This document shows positions 1 through 7,559 of a DNA stretch of 14,280 nt, one piece after another (the first letter of the stretch is position 1; every line of letters begins with the position of its first letter). The stretch is from the NCBI GenBank assembly GCA_965652545.1, contig CBFGWV010000109.1:1-14280 (forward strand). Direction: 5' to 3'. The translations under genes and the position numbers were made by a program. Origin of the DNA: CBFGWV01 sp965652545 (GTDB lineage Bacteria > Pseudomonadota > Gammaproteobacteria > Competibacterales > Competibacteraceae). The notes below the pieces were generated by a model. It had not been told where the DNA came from. It saw only the letters and a program-made list of their open reading frames with translations, and made no database searches.

Positions 1-28
1 GCAGACCCCACCCAAACCAACCAACGCC

Positions 29-877
29 TCAGCGCCCGCTGCGCAGGCGCTCCAGGCGCTCCATGCGGGTTCGCACGCGGGGCCAGTCGCGGTCGTTGAG
101 GGCGGTGATAAGGGCCTCGGCCAGGGCCAGGACGGCCACGGAGCTGTCCCAGCCGGCCGGCAGGGCGGTGTGGGCGGCGAATACCCAACGGGCGTGGCGG
201 GCGACCGGCGACATCCACTGGTCGGTGAACAACGCCACCTGGGCCCCCTGGCGCACGCAGCGCTCGGCCAGCACGGCCAGGTCGTCCTGGTAGCGGCGCA
301 GGTCGAAGATCAGCACCACATCGCGCCGGCCCAGGTCCACGACGATCTCCGCCCAGGCGGCGGACTGGCTGCCGATGTGCTGCACCCGCGGGCGCAACAC
401 CGACAGGCGCGCGTGGACATAGCGGGCAATGCCATCGGAGAAACGCCCGCCGATGACGTGCAGCCCTCGACGCCGGTCGGCGAGCATCTCGACCAGGGCC
501 TCGAATTCACCGGGCACCGCGCCGCTCAAGGTGTCGTGCACGTTCGCGCAGACCGCATCGGCAAAGCGCGGCAGAAAGTCGCGGCTGCGGTCTGTCGCCT
601 CCGGCGGCGTGGCCAGGGGGGACTGCAGACGCGCCTCCAACTCGTCGCGAAGCTGGCGCTGGAAGTCCACATAACTGCTGAACCCCAGCTTGTTCACCAG
701 CCGCAGAATCGTCGGACCGCTGACATGCGCACGCGCGGCAAACTGGGCGACTGTCTCCAACCCCAGCATGGGGTAGTGCGCCAGCAAGGTCTTGGCGGCG
801 CGCCGTTCCGTCGGCGTGAGCAGGTCGAACATCTGTCGAACCTGCTCCGCGGCGCTGCGCGTGGCGGGTGGGGTCAT
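29..877 (-). CDS. RpiR/MurR family transcriptional regulator (HTH + SIS)
   Basis: A 282-residue DNA-binding regulator of the RpiR family. Residues about 10-85 form the N-terminal helix-turn-helix domain (LTPTERRAAKTLLAHYP, then VAQFAARAHVSGPTILRLVN, then LGFSSYVDFQRQL). Residues about 110-250 form a SIS domain, the fold that usually senses a sugar phosphate or other small ligand; its first strand and loop read LHVIGGRFSDGIARYV. I chose the ATG at 877 because GGAG lies about 8 nt upstream and the HTH domain starts right after it. The open frame continues upstream to 1000, but that extension has no family resemblance. The gene is divergent from the glutamine-synthetase-like operon, which makes it the probable regulator of that operon and of itself (inference). 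RpiR regulators control varied catabolic genes, so the ligand cannot be read from sequence. The family call is firm; the target is inferred. Confidence 0.93.
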   Translation of the reverse strand: MTPPATRSAAEQVRQMFDLLTPTERRAAKTLLAHYPMLGLETVAQFAARAHVSGPTILRLVNKLGFSSYVDFQRQLRDELEARLQSPLATPPEATDRSRDFLPRFADAVCANVHDTLSGAVPGEFEALVEMLADRRRGLHVIGGRFSDGIARYVHARLSVLRPRVQHIGSQSAAWAEIVVDLGRRDVVLIFDLRRYQDDLAVLAERCVRQGAQVALFTDQWMSPVARHARWVFAAHTALPAGWDSSVAVLALAEALITALNDRDWPRVRTRMERLERLRSGR

Positions 878-903
878 GCACTCACTCCGAAGCTGGCCTA
901 AGG

Positions 904-921
904 CTGTAACGCATATTACAG
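904..921. promoter_or_regulatory. Candidate operator palindrome CTGTAA-n6-TTACAG
   Basis: Perfect 6-bp arms with a 6-nt spacer. On the minus strand the palindrome contains TAATAT, a plausible -10 element for the regulator gene that starts at 877. A repressor bound here could autoregulate (inference). A related half-site, CTGTAATAC, recurs at 1082-1090 next to the operon promoter candidate. Confidence 0.4.
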
Positions 922-1063
922 ATTTGGCACAAAGCGCCGAAGACGTATACCCAGACAAGTGGACGCAGTTTTTCACATGGTGCCAAGATAATGTTTTCAT
1001 TGACTAAAAATTTTATCGCCTGAACACCACTTGCAGAGGCATTTCGTTTTTTCCGTTACATCA

Positions 1064-1090
1064 TTGACAATATTGTTCCGCCTGTAATAC
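1064..1090 (+). promoter_or_regulatory. Candidate sigma70-type promoter for the ligase operon
   Basis: A consensus -35 hexamer TTGACA (1064-1069) is followed by TAATAC (1085-1090) as a possible -10. The spacer is only 15 nt, shorter than the ideal 17, so this is tentative. The -35 overlaps the ACAATATTGT palindrome, and the -10 overlaps a CTGTAA half-site. A regulator binding either would cover the promoter. The leader to the start codon at 1168 would be about 70 nt. Confidence 0.4.
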
Positions 1091-1167
1091 CTGTTAGAGG
1101 CGCGTGCCGGGCCGCCGGGGGCGAGCGCGGATACGCAACAATGAAGGGCCGTAATCGAGGATGGATC

Positions 1168-2535
1168 ATGACGTCTGCTGAGATAAAAACGACCGACGAT
1201 GTCCGCCGCCTGGTCGAGAGCCGCGGGTTGAGCCACGTCAAGGTCGGAGTGTTCGACATCGACGGCATTCTGCGCGGCAAGTACCTCTCCCGCGAGAAGC
1301 TCTACTCGGCGCTGGACTCGGGCTTCGGCTTCTGCGACGTGGTCCTGGGTTGGGATTCGCACGACCAGTTGTACGACAACGTGACCTACACCGGCTGGCA
1401 CACCGGTTACCCCGATGCGCCGGTGCGATTGCTGCCGCAGACCTGCCGCAACCTGACGATGGAAGACGACGGCTTGTTCATCCTTGGGGAGTTCGACAAG
1501 CAGGCCGAGGCGATCTGCCCGCGCGGCACGCTTAGACGCGTTCTGGACAAGGCCGCGGACATGGGCTTCCTGGCCAAGGCCGGGTTCGAGTACGAGTTCT
1601 TCGTCTTCAACGAGACGCGCGAGTCCATCCGCACCAAGAATTACCGCGACCTCACCCCGCTGGCGCCGGGTTTCTTCGGTTACTCCGTGCTGCGCAACTC
1701 GGTGGACTCGGACTTCTACCGCGGGCTGCTGGCCCTGTGCGAGGACATGGACTTCCCCATCGAAGGGCTGCACGAGGAGACCGGCCCCGGCGTGCTGGAG
1801 GCGGCCATCAGCGTCGACGACGGTCTGGAGGCGGCCGACAAGGCGGCCTTGTTCAAGACCTTCGCCAAAATTTACGCCCAACGCCAGGGCAAGCTGGCGA
1901 CCTTCATGGCCAAGTGGTCGCCGGACTGGCCCGGCGCCGGCGGGCATGTGCACATGTCGCTCACCGACCTCGAGGGCAAGCCGGTGTTTTACGAGGCCGC
2001 CGAGGCCTACACCATGAGCAAGGTGCAGCAACAGTTCGTCGCCGGGCAGGTCGCCCTGCTGCCGGAGTTCCTGGCCATGGCCGCACCGACGGTGAACAGC
2101 TTCAGCCGCCTGATTCCCGGCTTCTGGGCGCCGACCGCCTCGGCCTGGAGCGTGGACAACCGCACCTGCGCCCTGCGTGTCATCCAGGGCAGCAGCAAGA
2201 GCCAACGCACCGAGTTCCGTGTCGGCGCCGCCGATGCCAACCCCTACCTCGTGCTGGCCGCTGCGCTGGCCGCCGGCTTGTACGGCATCGAACACGAGAT
2301 GGAGCTGGAGCCCCCGGTCATGGGCAATGCCTACGAGCAGACCCAGCCGGAGCATCGCCAGTTGCCGCGCACGTTGTGGGACGCCGCGCAGCGCATCAAA
2401 GGCAGCGAAGCGGCCCGCCAATGGCTGGGCGATGCCTTCGTGGACCACTTCGCGGCCAGCCGCGAGTGGGAGGAGAGGGAATTCCGCAAGCACATCACCG
2501 ACTGGGAACTCGCCCGCTACTTCGAAATCATTTGA
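1168..2535 (+). CDS. Glutamine synthetase family gamma-glutamyl amine/amino-alcohol ligase
   Basis: A 455-residue glutamine synthetase homologue of the PuuA/GlnT-like type. Such enzymes ligate glutamate to an amine in an ATP-dependent reaction instead of making glutamine. The N-terminal beta-grasp part includes VFDIDGILRGKYLS. Catalytic-domain landmarks are visible: E141 and E143 in EYEFFVF, E211 in GPGVLEAA, H260 and H262 in GGHVHMSL, R314 in NSFSRLIPG, and R351 in RTEFRVGAADANPY. These match the metal-, ATP- and glutamate-binding positions of the family. The ATG at 1168 has GAGG 7 nt upstream; an in-frame ATG at 1141 has no such site. It is followed after 29 nt by an aldehyde dehydrogenase and then an alcohol dehydrogenase. 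That context favours an amino alcohol such as ethanolamine as substrate (inference). It lacks the usual signs of a nitrogen-assimilation glnA locus: no ntrB or ntrC and no adenylylation context. A polyamine or another amine remains possible. Confidence 0.88.
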   Translation: MTSAEIKTTDDVRRLVESRGLSHVKVGVFDIDGILRGKYLSREKLYSALDSGFGFCDVVLGWDSHDQLYDNVTYTGWHTGYPDAPVRLLPQTCRNLTMEDDGLFILGEFDKQAEAICPRGTLRRVLDKAADMGFLAKAGFEYEFFVFNETRESIRTKNYRDLTPLAPGFFGYSVLRNSVDSDFYRGLLALCEDMDFPIEGLHEETGPGVLEAAISVDDGLEAADKAALFKTFAKIYAQRQGKLATFMAKWSPDWPGAGGHVHMSLTDLEGKPVFYEAAEAYTMSKVQQQFVAGQVALLPEFLAMAAPTVNSFSRLIPGFWAPTASAWSVDNRTCALRVIQGSSKSQRTEFRVGAADANPYLVLAAALAAGLYGIEHEMELEPPVMGNAYEQTQPEHRQLPRTLWDAAQRIKGSEAARQWLGDAFVDHFAASREWEEREFRKHITDWELARYFEII

Positions 2536-2564
2536 CCGCTACGACACGGTCGGAGGTTTGTTTC

Positions 2565-3956
2565 ATGTCCGATGTACAACGCACCATCTCGCCGGTGGAC
2601 GGCAAGGTGCTCATCGAGCGGCCCTATGCGGACGCCGCCGCGGTCGACGCCACCCTGGAGCGTGCCAGCCGGGCGCGGGTCCACTGGCGCAACCTGCCGC
2701 TGGAGCAGCGCGCCGCGCAGTTGAACGCGCTGGTCGATGCCCTGCTCGCCCAGCGTGAGCCGATCGCCGAGGAGATCACCCGCCAGATGGGCCGGCCGAT
2801 CAGTCAGTCGCCGGGCGAGTTGCGCGGCTTCGAGGAGCGCGCCCGGCACATGATCGGCATCGCCCACGAGGCGCTGGCCGATGTCTCCGTCGCCCCCAAA
2901 CCCGGCTTTCATCGTTATATCCGCCGTGTACCGCTGGGGACGGTGTTCACCATCGCCCCGTGGAACTTCCCGCTGCTCACCGCGGTGAACAGCGTGGTGC
3001 CGGCACTGATGGCCGGCAACAGCGTCGTGCTCAAGCACTCCGGGCAGACCCCGCTGGTGGCCGAGCGCTTCGTCGAGGCCGCGCGCGCCGCCGGCCTGCC
3101 CGAGGGCGTGCTGCAATACCTGCATCTGACCCATAGCGCCACTGAGCGGGTCATCGGCGACTCACGCGTGGACTTCGTCTGTTTCACCGGTTCGGTGGGC
3201 GGCGGCCATGCGGTGCAAGCGGCCGCCGGCAAGCGTTTCATCGGCACGGGTCTCGAGCTCGGCGGCAAAGACCCGGCCTATGTCCGCGCAGATGCCGACC
3301 TGGCCCAGGCCGCCGACGGCATCGTCGATGGCGCGTTCTTCAACTCCGGCCAGTCCTGCTGCGGTATCGAGCGCGTCTACGTGCACCGGTCGGTCTACGA
3401 TGAGTTCGTCGAGCGGGCGGTCGAGCTGGTCAAGGCCTACCGCCTGGGCAACCCGCTGCAGGCGGACACCAACCTCGGCCCCATGGTGCGCCCGCAGGCG
3501 GCCGAGTTCGTCCGCAGGCAGACCGCCGACGCGGTGGCCGCCGGCGCCCGCGCGCTGATCGACCCGGCCCATTTCGCCGCCGACGAGCCGGGCTCTGCGT
3601 ACCTCGCACCACAGGTGTTGGTGGACGTGGACCACAGCATGCGGGTGATGACCGAGGAGAGCTTCGGCCCGGTGGTCGGCATCATGGCGGTGGACTCCGA
3701 CGAGGCCGCCGTGGCCTTGATGAACGACTCCGACTATGGCCTGACCGCCTCGGTCTGGACCCGCGATGCCGGGGCCGCGATGCGCCTGGGCGACCGCCTG
3801 GAGACTGGCACCGTCTTCATGAACCGCTGCGATTACCTGGACCCGGCCCTGGCCTGGGTCGGGGTCAAAGACTCCGGTCGCGGCTGCACCTTGTCGCGGG
3901 TGGGCTACGAAGTCCTCACCCGCCCCAAATCCTTCCACCTGCGTGTGGGGAGCTGA
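2565..3956 (+). CDS. NAD(P)-dependent aldehyde dehydrogenase
   Basis: A 463-residue cytosolic aldehyde dehydrogenase of the ALDH superfamily that oxidises an aldehyde to the acid. Visible landmarks are N134 in PWNFPLLT (oxyanion hole), the cofactor loop FTGSVGGG, E231 in ELGGKDPAYV (general base) and the catalytic C265 in NSGQSCCGIERVYV. C266 follows directly, giving a Cys-Cys pair, as in several family members. The C-terminal ESFGPVVG motif is also present. The ATG at 2565 has GGAGG 8 nt upstream. The frame is open much further upstream, but that stretch is the shadow of the ligase gene. At 463 residues it is slightly shorter than the 480-500 common for the superfamily, with all catalytic parts present; it resembles the short succinate-semialdehyde type. 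In this operon the likely job is the last oxidation, of a gamma-glutamyl amino aldehyde to a gamma-glutamyl amino acid (inference). Confidence 0.93.
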   Translation: MSDVQRTISPVDGKVLIERPYADAAAVDATLERASRARVHWRNLPLEQRAAQLNALVDALLAQREPIAEEITRQMGRPISQSPGELRGFEERARHMIGIAHEALADVSVAPKPGFHRYIRRVPLGTVFTIAPWNFPLLTAVNSVVPALMAGNSVVLKHSGQTPLVAERFVEAARAAGLPEGVLQYLHLTHSATERVIGDSRVDFVCFTGSVGGGHAVQAAAGKRFIGTGLELGGKDPAYVRADADLAQAADGIVDGAFFNSGQSCCGIERVYVHRSVYDEFVERAVELVKAYRLGNPLQADTNLGPMVRPQAAEFVRRQTADAVAAGARALIDPAHFAADEPGSAYLAPQVLVDVDHSMRVMTEESFGPVVGIMAVDSDEAAVALMNDSDYGLTASVWTRDAGAAMRLGDRLETGTVFMNRCDYLDPALAWVGVKDSGRGCTLSRVGYEVLTRPKSFHLRVGS

Positions 3957-3962
3957 ACGAAC

Positions 3963-5138
3963 ATGGCTGATCTGTCGCATTTGCGTGGCAACTGGAACTA
4001 CCCCACGCCCATCCGTTTCGGTGCCGGGCGCATCCGCGAGCTGGCCGAAGCCTGCAAGGCGTTAGGTATCACTCGCCCGCTGCTGGTCACCGACCCGGGC
4101 CTGGCCGCCCTGCCGATGATCGCCGAGGCCGCCGCGGTGTGTAACGACGCCGGCCTGCCCTGCGCGGTATTCTCCGAGGTGCAGGCCAACCCCGTGGCGG
4201 CCAACGTCGAGGCCGGCGTGGCGGTGTACAAGGCCGGCGGTCACGACGGCGTCATCGCCTTCGGCGGCGGCAGCGGTCTGGACGCGGCCAAGGCCATCGC
4301 CCTGATGTCCGGGCAGACCCGGCCGATCTGGGACTTCGAGGACCGCGAGGACTGGTGGACCCGGGTCGACCCGGCGGGCATCGCGCCCATCGTCGGCGTG
4401 CCCACCACCGCCGGCACCGGCTCGGAAGTCGGCCGCGCCTCGGTTATCACCGATGTGCGCGACCACACCAAGAAGATCATCTTCCACCCCCGGATGCTGC
4501 CCGGCCAGGTCATCCTCGACCCCGAGCTCACCGTGGGCTTGCCGGCGCACATCACCGCCGCGGTGGGGATGGACGCGCTCTCGCACAACCTGGAGGCCTT
4601 CTGCAGCCCGCTGTACCACCCCATGGCTCAAGGCATTGCGGTTGAAGGCATGCGCCTGATCCGCAACTGGCTGCCCACGGTGGTCGCCGAGGGTCACAAC
4701 ATCGAAGCCCGCGCCCATCTGCTGGTGGCCTCCACCATGGGGGCGACCGCCTTTCAGAAGGGCCTCGGCGCCATGCACAGCCTCAGCCACCCCTGCGGCG
4801 CAGTACTCAATACCCACCATGGGCTGACCAACGCCGTGGTCATGCCCTACGTGCTGGCCTTCAACCGCAGCACCATCGAGGACAAGCTGGCCTATCTGGC
4901 CCGCGTGCTCGATCTGCCCGGCTCGGGGTCCAGCGCGGTCATCGACTGGGTACTGGCCCTGCGTGCGGAGATCGGCATCGCACACACGTTGGCGGAGATC
5001 GGCGTGCAGGAAGCGCACATCGACACCCTCGCCCCGATGGCCGCGGTGGACCCCTCATCGGGCACCAACCCGATTCCGCTGACCACCGACAACTGCGCCA
5101 GCCTGTTCCGTCACGCCATCAACGGGACGATGCCGTAA
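3963..5138 (+). CDS. Iron-containing (group III) alcohol dehydrogenase
   Basis: A 391-residue Fe-ADH family enzyme, which interconverts an alcohol and an aldehyde with NAD(P). The N-terminal half carries the nucleotide-binding GGGSGLDAAKAIA around residue 100 and VPTTAGTGSEV near 145. The four expected metal ligands are present: D204 and H208 in GMDALSHNLEAF, H272 in AMHSLSHPCG, and H286 in NTHHGLTNAVVMPYV. H276 matches a further conserved active-site histidine. The ATG at 3963 is 6 nt after the aldehyde dehydrogenase stop, with GGGGAG about 10 nt upstream, so the two are surely cotranscribed. Within the operon it would oxidise the free hydroxyl of a gamma-glutamylated amino alcohol (inference). 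The 3' end overlaps the convergent transporter gene by 20 bp. Confidence 0.93.
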   Translation: MADLSHLRGNWNYPTPIRFGAGRIRELAEACKALGITRPLLVTDPGLAALPMIAEAAAVCNDAGLPCAVFSEVQANPVAANVEAGVAVYKAGGHDGVIAFGGGSGLDAAKAIALMSGQTRPIWDFEDREDWWTRVDPAGIAPIVGVPTTAGTGSEVGRASVITDVRDHTKKIIFHPRMLPGQVILDPELTVGLPAHITAAVGMDALSHNLEAFCSPLYHPMAQGIAVEGMRLIRNWLPTVVAEGHNIEARAHLLVASTMGATAFQKGLGAMHSLSHPCGAVLNTHHGLTNAVVMPYVLAFNRSTIEDKLAYLARVLDLPGSGSSAVIDWVLALRAEIGIAHTLAEIGVQEAHIDTLAPMAAVDPSSGTNPIPLTTDNCASLFRHAINGTMP

Positions 5139-6060
5139 GCCGAGGGCAATGACATGTCCTCTCCGGGATCGCCCCCTGGGATCGCCGAGTTGTACTCGGC
5201 GATCCCAGAGGCGTGCGGCGGCCGAACCACACGCACCCCACCACCAGCGCGCACACCAGCCAACCGGTGAGGGGTATGGCTTCGTTCAGCAACCAGGCGG
5301 AGATCACCAGGGTAATGAACGGCTGGAAGAGCTGCAGCTGGCTGATCTTCACAACACCGGCGATGGCCATGGCCCGATACCAGGCACAGAACCCCAGAAA
5401 CATACTCACCACCCCGGCGTAGGCAAACCCGGCCCAGGCCGACGCGCTGACCTCACCGGCCGGCCAGCTCCACCAAGTGGGCAGAACCATGAGCGGCGCC
5501 GAGAGCACCAGTGCCCAGCAGATCACCGGAAGGGCGCCCAGCTGCCGCGCCAGGCGCCCGCCTTCCGCGTAGCCTATGGCCACCGAAACGACTGCCAGGG
5601 CGAACCACAGGTCGGCGATCGACAGACCATCGAGCGCCTGCCCGGATGCCGCATAGACAACGATGCAGGCAGAGCCGGCAATCGCGGCCAGCCAGAACCG
5701 CACAGGCGGGCGCTCGCCCACGCGCAGTGCGCCAGCGATTGCCGTGGCCAGAGGCAGCAGGCCGTTCCACACCCCGGCATACGAGGCTGGCGCCGTCTGA
5801 ACGCCCATGGCCATGAACAGGGGAAAGCCCACCACCGTACCGCCGGCAACCACGGTCAACCCCGCCCACTCTGAAAGGGTCGGCCGCCTTGGGCGCAACA
5901 TCGAGAGCACCGCAATGGCCATGACGACGGCAACCAGTGCCCGTCCCGAGGTCACGAACAACGGCGAGAGATCGGCAACGGCCAGACGCGTGGCGGGCGC
6001 AGTGCCGGCAAACCCGGCGACCGCCAACAACCCCAGCCAGGTTCCCCGGGTAGGCGACAT
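5119..6060 (-). CDS. EamA/DMT family inner-membrane transporter
   Basis: A 313-residue, strongly hydrophobic protein of the drug/metabolite transporter superfamily with two EamA repeats. About ten membrane segments are readable, from GTWLGLLAVAGFAGTAPATR at the N-terminus to LVCALVVGCVWFGRR near residue 275. Such proteins usually export amino acids, their analogues or other metabolites. I chose the ATG at 6060 because AAGGAG lies 8 nt upstream; the frame can be extended only to a TTG at 6078. The last ~40 residues after the final membrane segment are polar and low in resemblance to the family (TPLGSPSTTRRSQGAIPERT). They are encoded across a strong hairpin and run 20 bp into the 3' end of the alcohol dehydrogenase. 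The ancestral stop may therefore have been lost. It is divergent from a MocR regulator that probably controls it. The substrate is unknown. Confidence 0.88.
   Translation of the reverse strand: MSPTRGTWLGLLAVAGFAGTAPATRLAVADLSPLFVTSGRALVAVVMAIAVLSMLRPRRPTLSEWAGLTVVAGGTVVGFPLFMAMGVQTAPASYAGVWNGLLPLATAIAGALRVGERPPVRFWLAAIAGSACIVVYAASGQALDGLSIADLWFALAVVSVAIGYAEGGRLARQLGALPVICWALVLSAPLMVLPTWWSWPAGEVSASAWAGFAYAGVVSMFLGFCAWYRAMAIAGVVKISQLQLFQPFITLVISAWLLNEAIPLTGWLVCALVVGCVWFGRRTPLGSPSTTRRSQGAIPERTCHCPRLTASSR
5176..5208. terminator. Strong hairpin between convergent operon and transporter gene (bidirectional terminator candidate)
   Basis: A perfect 14-bp stem (5176-5189 with 5195-5208) closes a 5-nt loop TTGTA. 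The left arm includes GGGATCGCCGAG. It lies 37 bp past the alcohol dehydrogenase stop and inside the 3' coding end of the transporter. Neither strand shows a T-tract after the stem, so this is not a canonical intrinsic terminator. It may instead stabilise the 3' ends of both transcripts. A partial repeat, GGGATCGCC, also occurs at 5165-5173. Confidence 0.5.
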
Positions 6061-6113
6061 GAGCACGGCTCCTTGCAAATTGATGGTCGCTCAACCTAGC
6101 TGGTGGACGAGAG

Positions 6114-6163
6114 AACCGTACAGGTACACTCGCAAACGACAGCCAACAACCGTACCGGTGCAC
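6114..6163. promoter_or_regulatory. Tandem 16-bp direct repeats, likely MocR operator
   Basis: AACCGTACAGGTACAC (6114-6129) and AACCGTACCGGTGCAC (6148-6163) match at 14 of 16 positions, with starts 34 bp apart (about three helical turns) in the same orientation. They lie in the 104-bp gap between the divergent transporter and MocR genes. The second repeat ends 1 nt before the MocR start codon. GabR-type MocR regulators are known to bind paired direct repeats at comparable spacing, so this is the expected architecture. TACACT (6125-6130) inside the first repeat could be a -10 for the MocR gene (weak). Confidence 0.65.
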
Positions 6164-6164
6164 C

Positions 6165-7559
6165 GTGAAGACAGTTTCCGAGGCCGGGGTCATCGCCGGC
6201 ATCCAGGCGCGTGTACACAGTCAAGTCACCCAGGGTGAGCTCAAGCCCGGCGAGCGGGTGCCATCCATCCGGCGGCAATCCGAGGCGCTCAGTGTCAGCC
6301 GATTCGCGGTGGTCGAGGCGTACGACCGCCTGGTCGCCGAGGGCGTCCTCGAGGCCCGCCGCGGCTCTGGCTTCTACGTTGCCCAAGCGCTGCGGCGCCC
6401 CGCCCTGCCCGAGCGCGTGCGCGACGAGTTGAGCACCGCGAGCTTCGGTCTGTTGCGTCTGCTTCAGGCACCGCCGGGTATGCCCGTACCCGGTTCGGGC
6501 TGGTTGCCGGCAAGCTGGCTGGACACCCCGGCGCTGCGCCGCGCCCTGCGTCAGGCCGCCGCCGGCGCGGCCGATACGCTGGTGGCCTACGGCGACCCGC
6601 AGGGCGATCGGCGCCTGCGCGGGCAGATCGCGATGGACCTCAGCCGCCGCGGCATCGCCACCGATACCGAAGGCCTCGTGCTCACCGACGGCGTAAGCCA
6701 GGCCCTGGACCTGATCGTCACCACCTGGCTGGCGCCGGGCGACCGGGTCATCGTCGAGGACCCGGGTTATTTCAACCTGCTCGGCCTGCTGCGGCTGCGC
6801 GGGCTGGTACCCCTTGCCGTGCCGCGCGGCCCGGACGGGCCGGATCTGGACACGCTGGCAACACTCATGACCGACCACCAGCCCCGGGCGTACTTCACCC
6901 AGTCCTGCCTGCACAACCCGACCGGCTACCACCTGAGCCCGGCCGCGGTGCACCGCATCCTCGCCCTGGCCGAGCGCGAGCGCTGCCTGGTCGTGGACGA
7001 CGACATCTTCGGGGCGTTCGCCGCCACACCCGGGCTACCGCTGGCGGCCCTGGACAGCAGCGGCCTGGTCATTCACACCGGGGGGTTCAGCAAGACCCTC
7101 AGCGCCGCCATGCGGGTGGGGTTCATCCGCGTACCGGCCGCGCATCTGGCCAGCGTGATCCAGCATCGGGTGATCACTCGCATCGCCGGCAACCCGGTGT
7201 CCGAGGCGGTGGTCGCCACGCTCATCGCACAAGGGCAGTACCGGCATCACCTGGCCCGCCTGCACGAGCGCCTGGCCAAGGCACGCGCCACGGTTCGCAC
7301 GCAGCTGCTCCAGCGCGGCTTTCGCCTGGAGGACAACGACGAGGGCTTGTTCGCCTGGGCGGCGCTGCCGCCGGAGGCCCTCGACGCCCAGGCCCTCACC
7401 GATGCGCTGGAGCGCCAGGGTATCGTCATGGCGCCGGGCAACGGCTTCTCGCCCGGGCGGCGGTTCTCCCGTCACCTGCGTATCAACGTGGCCCAGGCCG
7501 ACGATGCGCGATTCTGGGCGGCGCTGGATCCGCTACTGAAAACGACCATCACAGCATGA
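6165..7559 (+). CDS. MocR-type transcriptional regulator (GntR HTH + class I aminotransferase domain)
   Basis: A 464-residue two-domain regulator. Residues about 5-75 are a GntR winged helix (LKPGERVPSIRRQSEAL, then VEAYDRLVAEGVLEARRGSG). Residues about 110-460 form a fold-type I aminotransferase domain that serves as PLP sensor. Visible PLP-site residues are N251 in HNPTGYHLS, the acidic LVVDDDIFGAF strand and the Schiff-base lysine K310 in GGFSKTLS. The start is a GTG at 6165 with no clear Shine-Dalgarno sequence, and a direct repeat abuts it; translation may be from a short or absent leader. No in-frame alternative keeps the helix-turn-helix intact. MocR proteins often control adjacent divergent genes for amino acid, GABA, taurine or vitamin B6 metabolism or transport. 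Here the EamA transporter is the likely target (inference). The 3' end overlaps the convergent gene by 11 bp. Confidence 0.93.
   Translation: MKTVSEAGVIAGIQARVHSQVTQGELKPGERVPSIRRQSEALSVSRFAVVEAYDRLVAEGVLEARRGSGFYVAQALRRPALPERVRDELSTASFGLLRLLQAPPGMPVPGSGWLPASWLDTPALRRALRQAAAGAADTLVAYGDPQGDRRLRGQIAMDLSRRGIATDTEGLVLTDGVSQALDLIVTTWLAPGDRVIVEDPGYFNLLGLLRLRGLVPLAVPRGPDGPDLDTLATLMTDHQPRAYFTQSCLHNPTGYHLSPAAVHRILALAERERCLVVDDDIFGAFAATPGLPLAALDSSGLVIHTGGFSKTLSAAMRVGFIRVPAAHLASVIQHRVITRIAGNPVSEAVVATLIAQGQYRHHLARLHERLAKARATVRTQLLQRGFRLEDNDEGLFAWAALPPEALDAQALTDALERQGIVMAPGNGFSPGRRFSRHLRINVAQADDARFWAALDPLLKTTITA

Larger units (their letters stand above)
878..1167. promoter_or_regulatory. AT-rich divergent control region between rpiR-type regulator and ligase operon
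   Basis: This 290-bp gap is visibly more AT-rich than the genes on either side and has no plausible CDS. It contains a palindrome with 6-bp arms at 904-921 (CTGTAA/TTACAG), a perfect 10-bp palindrome ACAATATTGT at 1067-1076, and a widely spaced inverted pair TTGGCAC (924-930) / GTGCCAA (980-986). These are candidate operators for the adjacent RpiR regulator. RpiR proteins bind inverted repeats in general, but no consensus for this protein is known to me. Confidence 0.5.

Noticed and set aside
878..1000. N-terminal extension of the RpiR regulator to 1000
   Set aside because: The extension has no helix-turn-helix relevance and lies in the AT-rich control region; the ATG at 877 has a Shine-Dalgarno sequence.
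1141..1167. Earlier ATG for the ligase at 1141
   Set aside because: It has no ribosome site upstream, whereas the ATG at 1168 has GAGG at good spacing.
997..2493. Long minus-strand open frame opposite the ligase gene
   Set aside because: The ligase on the plus strand has clear catalytic motifs; the antisense product is rich in His/Gly/Val/Gln and unrecognisable.
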